Source: Paenibacillus andongensis
GTDB taxonomy: Bacteria; Bacillota; Bacilli; Paenibacillales; NBRC-103111
NCBI RefSeq assembly: GCF_025369935.1
Contig: NZ_CP104467.1
Location: 4,099,001-4,163,000 of the forward strand
Direction of reading: 5' to 3'
DNA length: 64,000 nucleotides
This document shows positions 8,108-16,547 of this stretch, piece by piece (within the stretch, counting starts at the first letter, position 1; every line of letters begins with the position of its first letter). The notes below the pieces were generated by a model. The model saw only the letters and a program-made list of their open reading frames with translations. It ran no database searches and was not told where the DNA came from. Position numbers and translations under genes: made by a program.

Positions 8108-9532
8108 ATGAAGAACACGCACACATCGAAAAATGATACTAAGCTACTTTTTAAACAAACATACGATTATATCATCACCAGGATCGAGCGTGGAGAGTTG
8201 AAAGCACATGACAAACTCCCTTCGATTAGACTGCTTGCCCAAGAGCTCCGGGTACACCGGTTAACGGTGTTTCGAGCGTATCAGTTGCTTAAACAAAACG
8301 ATAAGGTCTACGTAAAGGAGAAATCGGGTTATTATGTTTGTCCAGAATTCACTGAACATGTTATTTCAGAGTATACAGAAAGAAGCCCTATCGCCTCTTC
8401 CGGCCACTTAAAAAATTCCTTATCTGAAATTCAACAGGTACCCGTTATATATCAATTTTCCCAATCACTGATCGATCCGAATTTACTGCCGAATCTTTAC
8501 CTATCCGAATATGTTAAGAAAGTTTTCGACATCTATCCGAAATTGATGGGAACCTACTCCAATGTACAAGGGGATGAAGAACTGCGTGAATTCCTTTGCC
8601 AATACATGAAGCGTCATCACAGTATTCAACTAACAGCAAGCGATCTATTAATTACAACTGGGGGGCAACAGGCAATTGACCTCATTTCTCGGGTATACAT
8701 CAGACCGCTGGATTTCATCTTGGTAGAAAGGCCGACATATAGTGCCGCGCTCGATATTTTCCGCCAACAGGGTGCACGGTTTATTCCTGTCGATATTTAC
8801 CCCGAAGGCTATGATTTGGAGAAAGTCGAGATACTAATGAAACAGTATCGACCCCGTATTTTTTATATGAATCCTACTTTTCATAATCCGACAGGGTACA
8901 CGGTTCCCACAGACCAACGCAAGCAGCTTGTTGAACTGGCTGAACGCTATCGTTGTTTATTAGTAGAAGATGATGCCATTCACGAGATGTATTTCGATCA
9001 GCCGCCTCCTCAGCCCATTTTTTCTTACGATACAGATGGTTGGGTCATTTATCTTCGCAGCTTCAGTAAATATGTGGCACCTGGTCTACGGATTTGCGCC
9101 GTCATCGGCCGCCCGTCCGTGATAAAACCACTAATTACCGCAAAGTCTTTAGCTGATAACGGGACCCCACTGGTCAACCAGAAAATTTTTCTACACTACT
9201 TCGAGTCAGAACGGATTAAGCAACACTTGGAAAAACTGCGCATCGCCCTTCAAATAAGAAAAGAAATTGTGGAGGAGGAGTTGTCCGCTACCGGATGGAG
9301 TTGGGTCAGTCCAAAAGGAGGCTTCAATTTGTGGCTTAAGCTGCCCGAAGCACTGCCTGTGGAAGAGCTTTTGAACGAAAGTGTCCGGCAATCGGTCTCT
9401 TTTGTTCCGGGCGTGATCTGCGATCCGCTCAGAGAGAGGCGGTCTTGGATCCGTTTAAGCTATTCATTCGTCAATGAGGGGCAATTGCGGGATGGAGTCA
9501 GGCTCCTTGCAGATATCGCTCGGAGATTTTGA
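8108..9532 (+). CDS. MocR/GntR regulator with aminotransferase domain
   Basis: A 474-residue chimera of an N-terminal GntR winged helix (about residues 10-80, LPSIRLLAQELRVHRLTVFR) and a C-terminal fold-type I aminotransferase domain (about 115-470). The PLP-binding lysine is Lys321 in LRSFSKYVAPGLR, and the partner aspartate is in LLVEDDAIHEMYF (Asp288/289). These proteins use PLP or a PLP-amino acid adduct as effector and activate a divergent gene, here the DMT exporter. The ATG at 8108 follows AGGAAGTG. Its specific ligand is unknown. Confidence 0.93.
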   Translation: MKNTHTSKNDTKLLFKQTYDYIITRIERGELKAHDKLPSIRLLAQELRVHRLTVFRAYQLLKQNDKVYVKEKSGYYVCPEFTEHVISEYTERSPIASSGHLKNSLSEIQQVPVIYQFSQSLIDPNLLPNLYLSEYVKKVFDIYPKLMGTYSNVQGDEELREFLCQYMKRHHSIQLTASDLLITTGGQQAIDLISRVYIRPLDFILVERPTYSAALDIFRQQGARFIPVDIYPEGYDLEKVEILMKQYRPRIFYMNPTFHNPTGYTVPTDQRKQLVELAERYRCLLVEDDAIHEMYFDQPPPQPIFSYDTDGWVIYLRSFSKYVAPGLRICAVIGRPSVIKPLITAKSLADNGTPLVNQKIFLHYFESERIKQHLEKLRIALQIRKEIVEEELSATGWSWVSPKGGFNLWLKLPEALPVEELLNESVRQSVSFVPGVICDPLRERRSWIRLSYSFVNEGQLRDGVRLLADIARRF

Positions 9533-9890
9533 TCACAAAACGGCTAAAAAAAGTCCCTCCTAAGGCTAAGCTTGAGGGCGGGCCCCATAGGCACCTTCAC
9601 CACCTAAAATATACGTGAGAAAATGTGAGCAATGTTTCAAAAGCGCAGTGGAAAGAGCCTAACAATAAAAAGCCCAAGCGCAAACTTCGCCTGAGCTTCA
9701 ACAGATTAGGTAAATGTGGCTCCAAAATTGCTATATCCAGATAAGCGACACACAGCACTCACATACCTGGTACACCACTCCATCAATCTTAAGCGAACCT
9801 GCCACATCTCATTTTCATCAATATGACCGACTCCACATGTATCAAATTTGGTGCTATCCAAGGTTGCTGGTCTTGGATAACTTTCACATT
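9533..9890. other. Gene-free stretch with two minus-strand terminator hairpins
   Basis: No convincing gene is seen. On the minus strand CCCTC/GAGGG arms at 9578-9555 are followed by seven T (9552-9546). A second minus-strand hairpin at 9698-9670, with arms AAGC.CA.GCG and CGC.TG.GCTT, is followed by TTTTTATTGTT and is the likely terminator of the yciI-like gene. The first has no gene directly upstream and may be a leftover or end the MocR transcript from the other side. Confidence 0.5.
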
Positions 9891-10160
9891 CTAGGATAGC
9901 ATGTTATCGCCCCAATCCTTGATCTGGTACTCTTTCACGGCGCCTTCCAAGTAGAACGGATCCGACTTGGCGAATGCCTCGGCTGCGGCCCGGTTGCGGA
10001 AGAGCGCCATATTTCCGCCTCCCAGATCGGTGAAAGGCCCTACCCCAACAACTTCGCCTCGGGCAATAAACTGATCCAAAAATGCTTTGTGACGAGGAAA
10101 GATGACCATAACCTCATCGCGGGTCTTTCCTGCACTGGTGCCAATTACTGCAAACAACAT
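9891..10160 (-). CDS. YciI family protein
   Basis: An 89-residue YciI-like protein (dimeric alpha-beta barrel related to the ferredoxin-like YCII/DGPF group). It starts at ATG 10160, nine bases after AGGAGG, although the frame is open further upstream. Conserved features are the R-H-K segment (PRHKAFLDQFIARGEV), GVGPFTDLGGGNMALF and SDPFYLEGAVKEYQIKDW, where SDPF is the family hallmark. Members bind small substrates or act as muconolactone-isomerase-like enzymes, but most have no assigned reaction. Its promoter carries the same palindrome as the TetR gene at 20497, which suggests control by that repressor. Confidence 0.9.
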   Translation of the reverse strand: MLFAVIGTSAGKTRDEVMVIFPRHKAFLDQFIARGEVVGVGPFTDLGGGNMALFRNRAAAEAFAKSDPFYLEGAVKEYQIKDWGDNMLS

Positions 10161-10184
10161 TTTTATACTCCTCCTATTAAGGTA

Positions 10185-10227
10185 TAACCATTGGTTAAAA
10201 TATATCATTATTCTGTTTCTTTCACAA
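10185..10227 (-). promoter_or_regulatory. yciI promoter with TAACC-N3-GGTTA operator
   Basis: Read on the minus strand, TTGTGA (10227-10222), a 17-base spacer and TATATT (10204-10199) form a promoter. The palindrome TAACC-N3-GGTTA at 10185-10197 follows the -10 box at once and covers the expected transcription start. The same 13-base palindrome occurs twice in the promoter of the TetR gene near 20450. Confidence 0.75.
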
Positions 10228-10300
10228 AATGTACACTTAGCCTTCGTAAATCTCTGGTATATAATAGGATATGACCCTTATTTCAAGAGAGGACACACCA

Positions 10301-11113
10301 ATGAATAGGTCATCAAAATATATGATTATCTCAATTCTATTACTTACCATGACTACAGCTTGTGCAGCAAATGAAAAACAGGCGAATTCTACAATTCCTA
10401 TTCCATCTCCTGCAATTGCTGGCACGATAACTCAAGATCAAGATGTGCGTATTTCTCCTTCCACGACTCTAATAAATAACAACATGAAATCACTGTATTA
10501 TGCAGGTCCTGAACAAGGGAAACAAGTGGCACTTACTTTTGATGATGGACCTGATAATCATTTCACCTCGCAAATTTTAGATTTACTTAAAAAAAATAAC
10601 GTTAAAGCCACGTTTTTTATTGTAGGTGAAAAAGCTAAAGCAAATCCTGAAGTTGTGAAGAGAATTGTAAATGAGGGCCACGTCATTGGTAATCACTCTT
10701 GGGATCATTCAAATTTCACTAAAATGAGTACCGAAGAGATGAATCAGCAAATAAGCAAAACGCAAGATGAATTGAACGCTATCGTTGGTTTCCGTCCTAC
10801 TTTGTTCCGACCACCCTATGGTGCTCTTAACAACGCGGAAGTTATGGCCATTTCTTCAATGGGACTAAGCATCATCGATTGGTCTGTTGATACTAGGGAT
10901 TGGGCTGGAACGTCTACACAACAAATTCTGAAAAATGTAAAAAAAGAATTGAAACCTGGTGGAATTATTTTACAACATTGTGCAATCGGAAAGAAAGAAA
11001 GTTTATCAAATACGGTGAATGCCCTTGAACAAATGATCCCTCTTTTAAAAAATGAAGGGTATACGTTTGTAACAGTTCCTACTCTACTATCCTTACCTAA
11101 TTCTCAAAAGTAA
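10301..11113 (+). CDS. Polysaccharide deacetylase lipoprotein (NodB domain)
   Basis: A 270-residue predicted lipoprotein of carbohydrate esterase family 4. ATG 10301 is preceded by AGAGAGGA; the in-frame ATG at 10271 lacks a good site. A hydrophobic signal peptide ends in a lipobox-like TMTTAC with Cys21. The NodB domain (about 75-260) has all five motifs: TFDDGPD (79-85) with the metal Asp, HSWDH with the two metal histidines (132, 136), RPPYG (170-174), DWSVDTRDW, and IILQH. It probably removes acetyl groups from peptidoglycan or another GlcNAc polymer outside the membrane. PdaA/PdaB-type or chitooligosaccharide deacetylases are the nearest relatives. Confidence 0.93.
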   Translation: MNRSSKYMIISILLLTMTTACAANEKQANSTIPIPSPAIAGTITQDQDVRISPSTTLINNNMKSLYYAGPEQGKQVALTFDDGPDNHFTSQILDLLKKNNVKATFFIVGEKAKANPEVVKRIVNEGHVIGNHSWDHSNFTKMSTEEMNQQISKTQDELNAIVGFRPTLFRPPYGALNNAEVMAISSMGLSIIDWSVDTRDWAGTSTQQILKNVKKELKPGGIILQHCAIGKKESLSNTVNALEQMIPLLKNEGYTFVTVPTLLSLPNSQK

Positions 11114-11121
11114 GTACACAA

Positions 11122-11165
11122 AATAATGAGTCGCAACAGGCTATCTGCCCACGCGGCTCATTATT
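11122..11165. terminator. Bidirectional terminator
   Basis: AATAATGAGTCGC (11122-11134) pairs with GCGGCTCATTATT (11153-11165) with one G-T mismatch. It lies between the convergent deacetylase and carboxypeptidase genes and can serve both. Confidence 0.8.
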
Positions 11166-11221
11166 GTTCAATTATTGCTCATTTCTAGAAATATTTTAAT
11201 TAAATCCTATGCCTACTATAC

Positions 11222-12466
11222 TCAGGCATCATAGTTGTTCTGAGTGAATGTTGAAATTGACTTTTGTTGTTTGCGCTTTTGTATTAGGATGATTGAGCCC
11301 ATTGCAAGAAGCAATAGGCCAGCAACCACCCAATAAGGCCAATTTGTTGATGATGATTGACTCACTTCTTTATTGTTTGGTACAGGATCAACATGAATGA
11401 CATCTTTGGCTGAAACAATGGGGATTTGCATCAGCATCTCCCCATTCTTTTTAATTTGATAATCGCCAATCACCTCACCGGCAGCGATCGTTTTTTGCCA
11501 ACTTTGCCACGGCGTAAAAACAGGTGAATACGTATAAACAGCGGCATCATCTTTTCGTTTGGTCAAAACATAGGAATTCCCCAGCACGCCTTGCACGTTC
11601 TCACCATAAAAGGTCGTCTCACCGGCGATATCCCCTTTCTTAAAAATTTGCTGCACATCCAGATGATCGAGTCCATAATTTCCTATCGTTTGCACGTCTT
11701 GATATTCATTTCCCCGCGACGATTTCATGACAACTGCGATGACTGTTTTATTGTCTTTTTTCATATATTCAATTAACGTGTTTCGAGCTTGGTTAGTAAA
11801 ACCCGTTTTCCCTCCCAATGCTAGTGGGTTCTGAAAAATGAAGCTGCGATCTTTTATAAGTACAGACCGTTGATCCGTCTTCACCACTATCTTTTCGGTT
11901 CCCATTGCTTCCATTATGGCGGGATATTTCATAGCTTCTTTGGCAAGCAGAGCCAAATCATAGGTAGTTGTATAATGCCCTGGATCGTGCAGACCATTAG
12001 GTGTTACGAAATGCGTATGTGTCATGCCGATTGACGCTGCCTTTGTATTCATCATCGCGGCAAAAGAAGCCTCATCGCCTCCAATATGTTCGGCTATCAT
12101 CATCGCTACATCATTGGCCGAGATCACGAGCAGTGCCCTCAAGGCTTCTTCTTTTTGCATCTTCTCGCCCACTTTTAAATTGAATACAAAATTGCTTACT
12201 TCTTGCTGCGTGGCTTTTTTGCTGGCCGTCATCCATTCACCGTCCGCCATATGATCTTCTAGGAGAATGGCAGTCATAAGCTTCGTTAAGCTAGCTGGAA
12301 ATGCTTGTTCATCTTTGTTTTTTTGAAAGAGTACCTCTCCAGTCGAGCTATCAATCACAACACCAGTGCCACTATAAATAACTGGAGAATTGGCCTCTCC
12401 ATAAGCAATTCTTACCTGGCCTAACACAGTTGCAAGCATGACGATGATAAACACCACTCTCTTCAT
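11222..12466 (-). CDS. D-alanyl-D-alanine carboxypeptidase (PBP5/DacF-like)
   Basis: A 414-residue low-molecular-weight penicillin-binding protein that trims the terminal D-Ala from peptidoglycan stem peptides. The frame is open upstream, but ATG 12466 follows GGGAGG and starts a normal signal peptide (MKRVVFIIVMLATVLGQ). Active-site motifs are S59-x-x-K62 (PASLTKLM), S116-A-N118 (SANDVAM) and K220-T-G (GGKTGF). A PBP5 C-terminal domain follows. Unusually for DacF, the anchor is a clear transmembrane helix near the end (WPYWVVAGLLLLAMGSIILI) followed by basic residues rather than an amphipathic helix. It acts on the outer face of the membrane. Confidence 0.93.
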   Translation of the reverse strand: MKRVVFIIVMLATVLGQVRIAYGEANSPVIYSGTGVVIDSSTGEVLFQKNKDEQAFPASLTKLMTAILLEDHMADGEWMTASKKATQQEVSNFVFNLKVGEKMQKEEALRALLVISANDVAMMIAEHIGGDEASFAAMMNTKAASIGMTHTHFVTPNGLHDPGHYTTTYDLALLAKEAMKYPAIMEAMGTEKIVVKTDQRSVLIKDRSFIFQNPLALGGKTGFTNQARNTLIEYMKKDNKTVIAVVMKSSRGNEYQDVQTIGNYGLDHLDVQQIFKKGDIAGETTFYGENVQGVLGNSYVLTKRKDDAAVYTYSPVFTPWQSWQKTIAAGEVIGDYQIKKNGEMLMQIPIVSAKDVIHVDPVPNNKEVSQSSSTNWPYWVVAGLLLLAMGSIILIQKRKQQKSISTFTQNNYDA

Positions 12467-12542
12467 TTCAAATCCTCCCGAATAATAGCAATAACTATTT
12501 GAAAATACGACGTATTTGATTTCTGAACACATACGAGATTTA

Positions 12543-13042
12543 TTATAGGCTCTGTTCCTTAAAAACAAATGAAAACAAAAAAATCCCCATTTCAGGGGAG
12601 CTGTGTTCAGCCGCGTTATTGGTAAAACAAATTTTTTCCGCATATTCTTTTGCCTCATATTCTTGAGAATCATCAAGTTCTATAAGTTCTTTTTTTCCAT
12701 ATTTTCTTTCAATCGCAGCAGCAATGATATGATCCGTTATGGATGGATTTTTCGGCAAAATTGGACCATGTAGATAAGTTCCAATGACATTGTGATAGAT
12801 AAGGCCTTCTGTGCCATCTTCCCCATTATTACCATAACCTTTGATGACTTTACCTAGCGGTTTATAAGAGTGATAGGTTCTCCCATATCTACGGACGTTA
12901 AGTTCATGTCATTTATCGATTTTATATCTACAATCAAATGAATGCCTCTCCATTCGCAGCGCTTTTGAAGAGCAATCACATTTCCTCTATCCCCATATAG
13001 ATTTAATCTATCCGGGAATAAATTATAGAGTATAAGATTCAT
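12543..13042 (-). pseudogene. gatD: gatD-like glutamine amidotransferase, broken
   Basis: Remnant of GatD, the glutaminase partner of MurT that amidates lipid II D-glutamate. The N-terminus is intact (LILYNLFPDRLNLYGDRGN, GNVIALQKRCEWRGI) with AGAAGGAAA before ATG 13042. The frame then breaks near 12870, where sequence jumps to the C-terminal region (YGRTYHSYKPLG, KVIKGYGNNGEDGTEGL, NVIGTYLHGPILPKNPS) in another frame. The central part with the catalytic cysteine is deleted; the catalytic-type histidine in GTYLHGP remains. The tail reads into a terminator (12576-12599). It overlaps the upstream murT remnant by about 20 bases, as in intact pairs. Confidence 0.88.
12576..12599 (-). terminator. 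Terminator of the murT-gatD remnant
   Basis: On the minus strand TCCCC (12599-12595) and GGGGA (12588-12584) flank a six-base loop and are followed by a run of T and GTTTTC. The degraded gatD frame now reads through it. Confidence 0.75.
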
Positions 13043-13835
13043 TTTCCTTCTTTATACTCCTATCCGTGTGCTTTTTCACCTCTTTTAATGCTATATAGGT
13101 TGGTAATAAGTATGTCGGCATCGGTTTACTAAAAGCATATTGTATCGCTTTCTCGATAGATGGAATTTTAATAACTTTATAAGGATCAATCCCAGCATAT
13201 TTAAGACGAAGCGTAATATCTGTTGTTCGGCTGCCCGAGCAAATGATTCTTTGGATATCTTCCCTTTGCAAGCATTCAAAATCAATGTCCCAGATCCATG
13301 AAATATCTTTCCCATCCGCAATAAAATCATTAATAAAGAAACAATTTGCTTTTCATAATGAGTGGAGAGAATCTCTGTTAGGGAAACATTCATACCAGAA
13401 GGATTTTTATTGAGATTAACGATATATGGAAATCCTTTATAAAAAAATAACTCCATTCGTCCATTGGCCAAATGAAAATTATGCAAGGAATCTTTTATGT
13501 TTTTATCCTGAATACCAAATTCTGCAGCACAAGTAATAGCAGCCAATGCATTATTAAGATTGCTCAGACGAAATACAAAAGGATCATCCGCATTTAATAT
13601 CATTTTCGTTTCGATAGGATGAATTGCCTTTTCAATATCTTTGATGAGCATATCTATCTCCCCGTAACGGTCCAACTGATCACGAAAAAAATTAGTAATG
13701 ATGAGCATTTGCGGTAAGATTTGTTTCAAAATAACAGGAAGACTTGCCTCGTCAATTTCCAATACATGATTACCACTAATCGACTTAATTTACCTGCGGT
13801 CTTACCGCAAAGGATGGCGACATTTTTTTTATCAT
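13023..13835 (-). pseudogene. murT: murT-like Mur ligase, broken
   Basis: Remnant of MurT, the Mur-ligase-like subunit of the lipid II isoglutaminyl synthase. Starting at ATG 13835 (after AGGGAGTAGG), the first codons pass through a run of eight A, then continue as NVAILCGKTAGKLSRLV in a shifted frame. A deletion follows that removes the whole ATP-binding region with the GTNGKTT loop and the zinc ribbon. The frame resumes with LEIDEASLPVIL and FFRDQLDRYGEIDMLI, LNADDPF, and shifts again near 13271 to give IICSGSRTTDITLRLKYAG and PTYLLPTYIALKE. With at least two frameshifts and an internal deletion, it cannot make an active ligase. Confidence 0.88.
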
Positions 13836-13949
13836 TTTTCCTACTCCCTTAACAATTTTAACAGCCGCCTAAAATGTGAACGAAAATTAATCTGGCGAAA
13901 TCAATGAATGAATCAATCAATCAATAAGCAACCTATTAAAATTATTTGA

Positions 13950-14582
13950 TCATAGGATATATTTAAAATAGAGCAAAATAATACCTATGTCTGCCAATGA
14001 ATGGCTGATAATAGAAATCCACAATGTCCTGTACTTGATAACCATCCACCCCCATATCATTCCTGTAAGAAAGACCATTAAAAAAAAGACTACAGGGTAC
14101 GGCTCTTTAAACATAGGGAGTAAAACCAGAAAGTGGTAAAGGCTATAAAATAAAGAAGAGATAATTACCTTATACTTTATTTGATCAAGCTTTTGAAGTA
14201 TAAACCCACGCCAATACATTTCCTCCAAAACAGGATTCACCAAGGTAAGTACCAAAACAAGAATCACCGTATATTTCCCGGTGAACCCCCAACTTTTCAA
14301 CAAAAACTCCAGCTGTGAAGATTCAAATAGTTCATTATGAAGAAGTGCTCCTCCAACAGAAATTATTACTAAAAAAAACGCTCCAAGGCCTGCCCCTATA
14401 CTGATAATAAACAGTGCGGTTTTATTCGTTAGGTATCTCAAACCTATCGGTTTAAAAACAATGGTGATGAGTAAGAGCCATCCATAGAACAATGCGAATG
14501 TAACAGGCACGCTTTGAAAAATATATAAGCCAGCAAAAATGAAGAAAGTTGGTGCAAATAATAAAAGAAGAGTCATGTTCAA
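13950..14582 (-). CDS. CPBP family intramembrane metalloprotease
   Basis: A 210-residue membrane protein with about seven hydrophobic segments and the CPBP (CAAX protease and bacteriocin-processing, Abi) motifs: E120-E121-MYW-R125 (EEMYWRG), F/H in SLFYSLYH (His150), and HSLAD with His194 and Asp198. These residues form the glutamic/metal-type intramembrane active site in Rce1-like proteases. Bacterial members are linked to bacteriocin self-immunity or prenyl-protein-like processing, but the substrate of this one is unknown. It lies just upstream (in minus-strand order) of the murT-gatD remnant with no other partner. Confidence 0.9.
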   Translation of the reverse strand: MNMTLLLLFAPTFFIFAGLYIFQSVPVTFALFYGWLLLITIVFKPIGLRYLTNKTALFIISIGAGLGAFFLVIISVGGALLHNELFESSQLEFLLKSWGFTGKYTVILVLVLTLVNPVLEEMYWRGFILQKLDQIKYKVIISSLFYSLYHFLVLLPMFKEPYPVVFFLMVFLTGMIWGWMVIKYRTLWISIISHSLADIGIILLYFKYIL

Positions 14583-14810
14583 CCACCTATTATTGATCTA
14601 GGAAATCTTAGCTTCATCCTGAATAAGATTCATGTTAACTCAGCTCCTAGTTAAAAATAAGTACTAACTTTGCCTAGTACCTTTCTATAAAAGATTCGCT
14701 ATTTCCCGTCTCTAACCTCGATCCAATCCTTTAAATACCAAAATTACCCAATCGCACCTAGCTAAAGTACTAGTTGATGATTTTAAGCTATCTTGCCCGT
14801 AACATTAAAT

Positions 14811-14843
14811 AACAAAAAGAGGAGCTGCCGCGATGCAAGCTCC
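14811..14843 (-). terminator. Terminator of the 68-residue gene
   Basis: GGAGCT (14821-14826) and AGCTCC (14838-14843) form the stem; on the minus strand it is followed by TCTTTTTGTT. The 270 bases between here and the CPBP gene hold nothing else that I recognise. Confidence 0.75.
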
Positions 14844-14853
14844 CCATCTAATT

Positions 14854-15060
14854 TCATTCAGTTATTGACTTTAAATCACTTACATCTAATAGTGCTTCTC
14901 TATTTGTATCATGATATACAACCCTAACTTGTAGTTCATAATCATCATTCAACTCGAAAGAAAGGATGGTGCATTTCCTACCACGATTCTTCGTTTTTCT
15001 TGGATTATCTGGAGCAAAAACATAGGAACCTCCGATAGTAAGATTAACCGTATCACTCAT
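14854..15060 (-). CDS. Small hypothetical protein (68 aa)
   Basis: A 68-residue protein I cannot assign. ATG 15060 is preceded by GAGAGGATT at about nine bases, and a good terminator follows, so it is probably a real gene. The N-terminus TIGGSYVFAPDNPRKTKNRG, a run of basic residues and the following beta-rich segments (CTILSFELNDD, LQVRVVYHDT) suggest a compact SH3/KOW-like beta barrel, but this is only an impression. It lies 86 bases downstream of the HD-domain gene on the same strand. Confidence 0.6.
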   Translation of the reverse strand: MSDTVNLTIGGSYVFAPDNPRKTKNRGRKCTILSFELNDDYELQVRVVYHDTNREALLDVSDLKSITE

Positions 15061-15145
15061 TACATCTGCAATCCTCTCATGCTGTATTTAAAGTTATTCT
15101 AGTGACTTCTCCCGACTAAACAATGCTTCTTCATCTGGAACCATA

Positions 15146-15565
15146 TTAGAATTTCAACTCCGCAATAGCCTTTTTGTACCTATCAATCCTTGCATAGTCT
15201 TTATCTGTTGGGTTAGGGATTCGAGCAATATCACTGTTATCTTCTAGATCCAGAATCTTCACTTTCGTCGCCAGGGGGTTTAATTTGATCCTCTTGATAA
15301 AGTCATCATATGATTCATCTGCTCTTTTTGTTAGACAATCTAAAGCTTCTATAATATCCATGCTAAAACCTGCATTTTTTAAATCAAATAGAGTAGTATC
15401 TGAATCTTCTACAACATCATGTAACATTGCTACAATGGATTCTTCTTCGGTGCTGGCTTTAGTTGCTAATCTGGCAGGATGTAATATGTATGGATTTCCA
15501 CCTTTATCTATTTGACCATCATGAGCTTTTGCGGCAATTAGAATTGCTTTAGTTAAAGTACTCAT
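15146..15565 (-). CDS. HD-domain phosphohydrolase, MESH1/SpoT-hydrolase-like
   Basis: A 139-residue free-standing HD domain close to the hydrolase half of RelA/SpoT and to MESH1. Visible motifs are KAHDGQIDKGGNPYILHP with the first metal His, MLHDVVEDSDTT with the HD pair, and VKILDLEDNSD with the distal Asp. The length matches single-domain small alarmone hydrolases, but it could also hydrolyse other nucleotides. ATG 15565 is chosen because GAGGAG lies eight bases upstream; the GTG at 15571 is too close to it. No synthetase domain is attached. Confidence 0.87.
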   Translation of the reverse strand: MSTLTKAILIAAKAHDGQIDKGGNPYILHPARLATKASTEEESIVAMLHDVVEDSDTTLFDLKNAGFSMDIIEALDCLTKRADESYDDFIKRIKLNPLATKVKILDLEDNSDIARIPNPTDKDYARIDRYKKAIAELKF

Positions 15566-15639
15566 TTTCACAACTCCTCAAATAGTTCTGATATATTTGT
15601 TCTTGTCTTGTTCCATGTTAGCGTATCGCTCGTTAAGTT

Positions 15640-16203
15640 CTATACTCGTTCCAGAGGACGAAACGGTTCAGGAGGCAGGACAATTTGGATTGTGTCTTCA
15701 ACCCATATTTCTCCCCCAGTTAACACGATACCCATTATACCAGCCTTTCGGATTAGGTTTCCACTCTCATCGTGATCCAGAACCGCACTCAATAGCCCTG
15801 ACTGGAAATTGTCAATTTGTGAACATGGATTGCGAAGTCCCGTGATCTCAATAACTGCGGTTTCACCTATTAACAGCTTTGTTCCTGTTGGCAATCCGAG
15901 CAAGTTTATTCCTCTTGTTGTAATATTTTCACCCATCTGCCCAGGCTCGACATGAAAACCAGCACTTCGTAGTTCATCGAACAACTCCGAATGAATGAAA
16001 TGAATCTGGCGAAGGTTGGGTTGATTCGGGTTTTGTGCTACTCGTGAACGATGCTTTACGGTCAATCCCATGTGTGCGTCGCCTTCTACTCCCAGACCAG
16101 GTAGAAGTCTGATAACGTTGACAGTTTGTTTACTAAACGTATGCTTTTCACTACGACTAACTGATACAACTTCTCCAACTTTAGATCCAAAGTTATTTAC
16201 CAT
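15640..16203 (-). CDS. MOSC domain-containing protein
   Basis: A 187-residue MOSC (molybdenum cofactor sulfurase C-terminal) protein. ATG 16203 follows TGGAGG; the frame stays open upstream without a better site. Conserved features are GLGVEGDAHMG near residue 40, RQIHFIHSELFDEL, PGQMGENITTRGINLL, GTKLLIGETAVIEITG and the conserved cysteine in LRNPCSQID. Such proteins are YiiM/YuaD-like and take part in molybdenum cofactor-dependent or sulfur-carrier reactions, for example N-hydroxylated base detoxification, but no molybdenum genes are nearby. The exact reaction is unknown. Confidence 0.9.
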   Translation of the reverse strand: MVNNFGSKVGEVVSVSRSEKHTFSKQTVNVIRLLPGLGVEGDAHMGLTVKHRSRVAQNPNQPNLRQIHFIHSELFDELRSAGFHVEPGQMGENITTRGINLLGLPTGTKLLIGETAVIEITGLRNPCSQIDNFQSGLLSAVLDHDESGNLIRKAGIMGIVLTGGEIWVEDTIQIVLPPEPFRPLERV

Positions 16204-16326
16204 TGAAGATCGCCTCCACGCCAGATTCACGTTCATTTGGTTTTTTTGAGCTTCGAATTAAACTTTGCTCTCCATATTGTAATCCCACTCTTAATTCTGT
16301 ATTTACGTTGAATAAATTGTTGATTT

Positions 16327-16542
16327 TTATAAACGTTTTTTTTGAAGTTTTCTCAAATAAGAGTAGCATAGAAAAACAATAATGTAGTATATAGGAAATA
16401 GAACTAATCCTACAAATGTAATGAATAATACCATGGCAACCTTCTTGCCTTCATTGTCCGAGTCAAAATTAATAAATCCATATGCAACCCACATTAGCCA
16501 CGCTAACGTTAATATAAATCCAATTTTGTATGGTAGTTTCAA
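16327..16542 (-). CDS. Small membrane protein (71 aa)
   Basis: A 71-residue protein with two predicted membrane helices (IGFILTLAWLMWVAYGF and AMVLFITFVGLVLFPIYYII) joined by a short acidic loop (NFDSDNEGKK), ending in a basic tail. The start is TTG 16542, nine bases after AAGGTG and only five bases past the end of the upstream GNAT reading frame, so it is probably co-translated with it. I do not recognise the family. Confidence 0.55.
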   Translation of the reverse strand: MKLPYKIGFILTLAWLMWVAYGFINFDSDNEGKKVAMVLFITFVGLVLFPIYYIIVFLCYSYLRKLQKKRL

Positions 16543-16547
16543 TTTGG

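Noticed and set aside
9714-9899. 61-codon plus-strand frame
   Set aside because: No ribosome binding site or family; runs into the convergent yciI gene.
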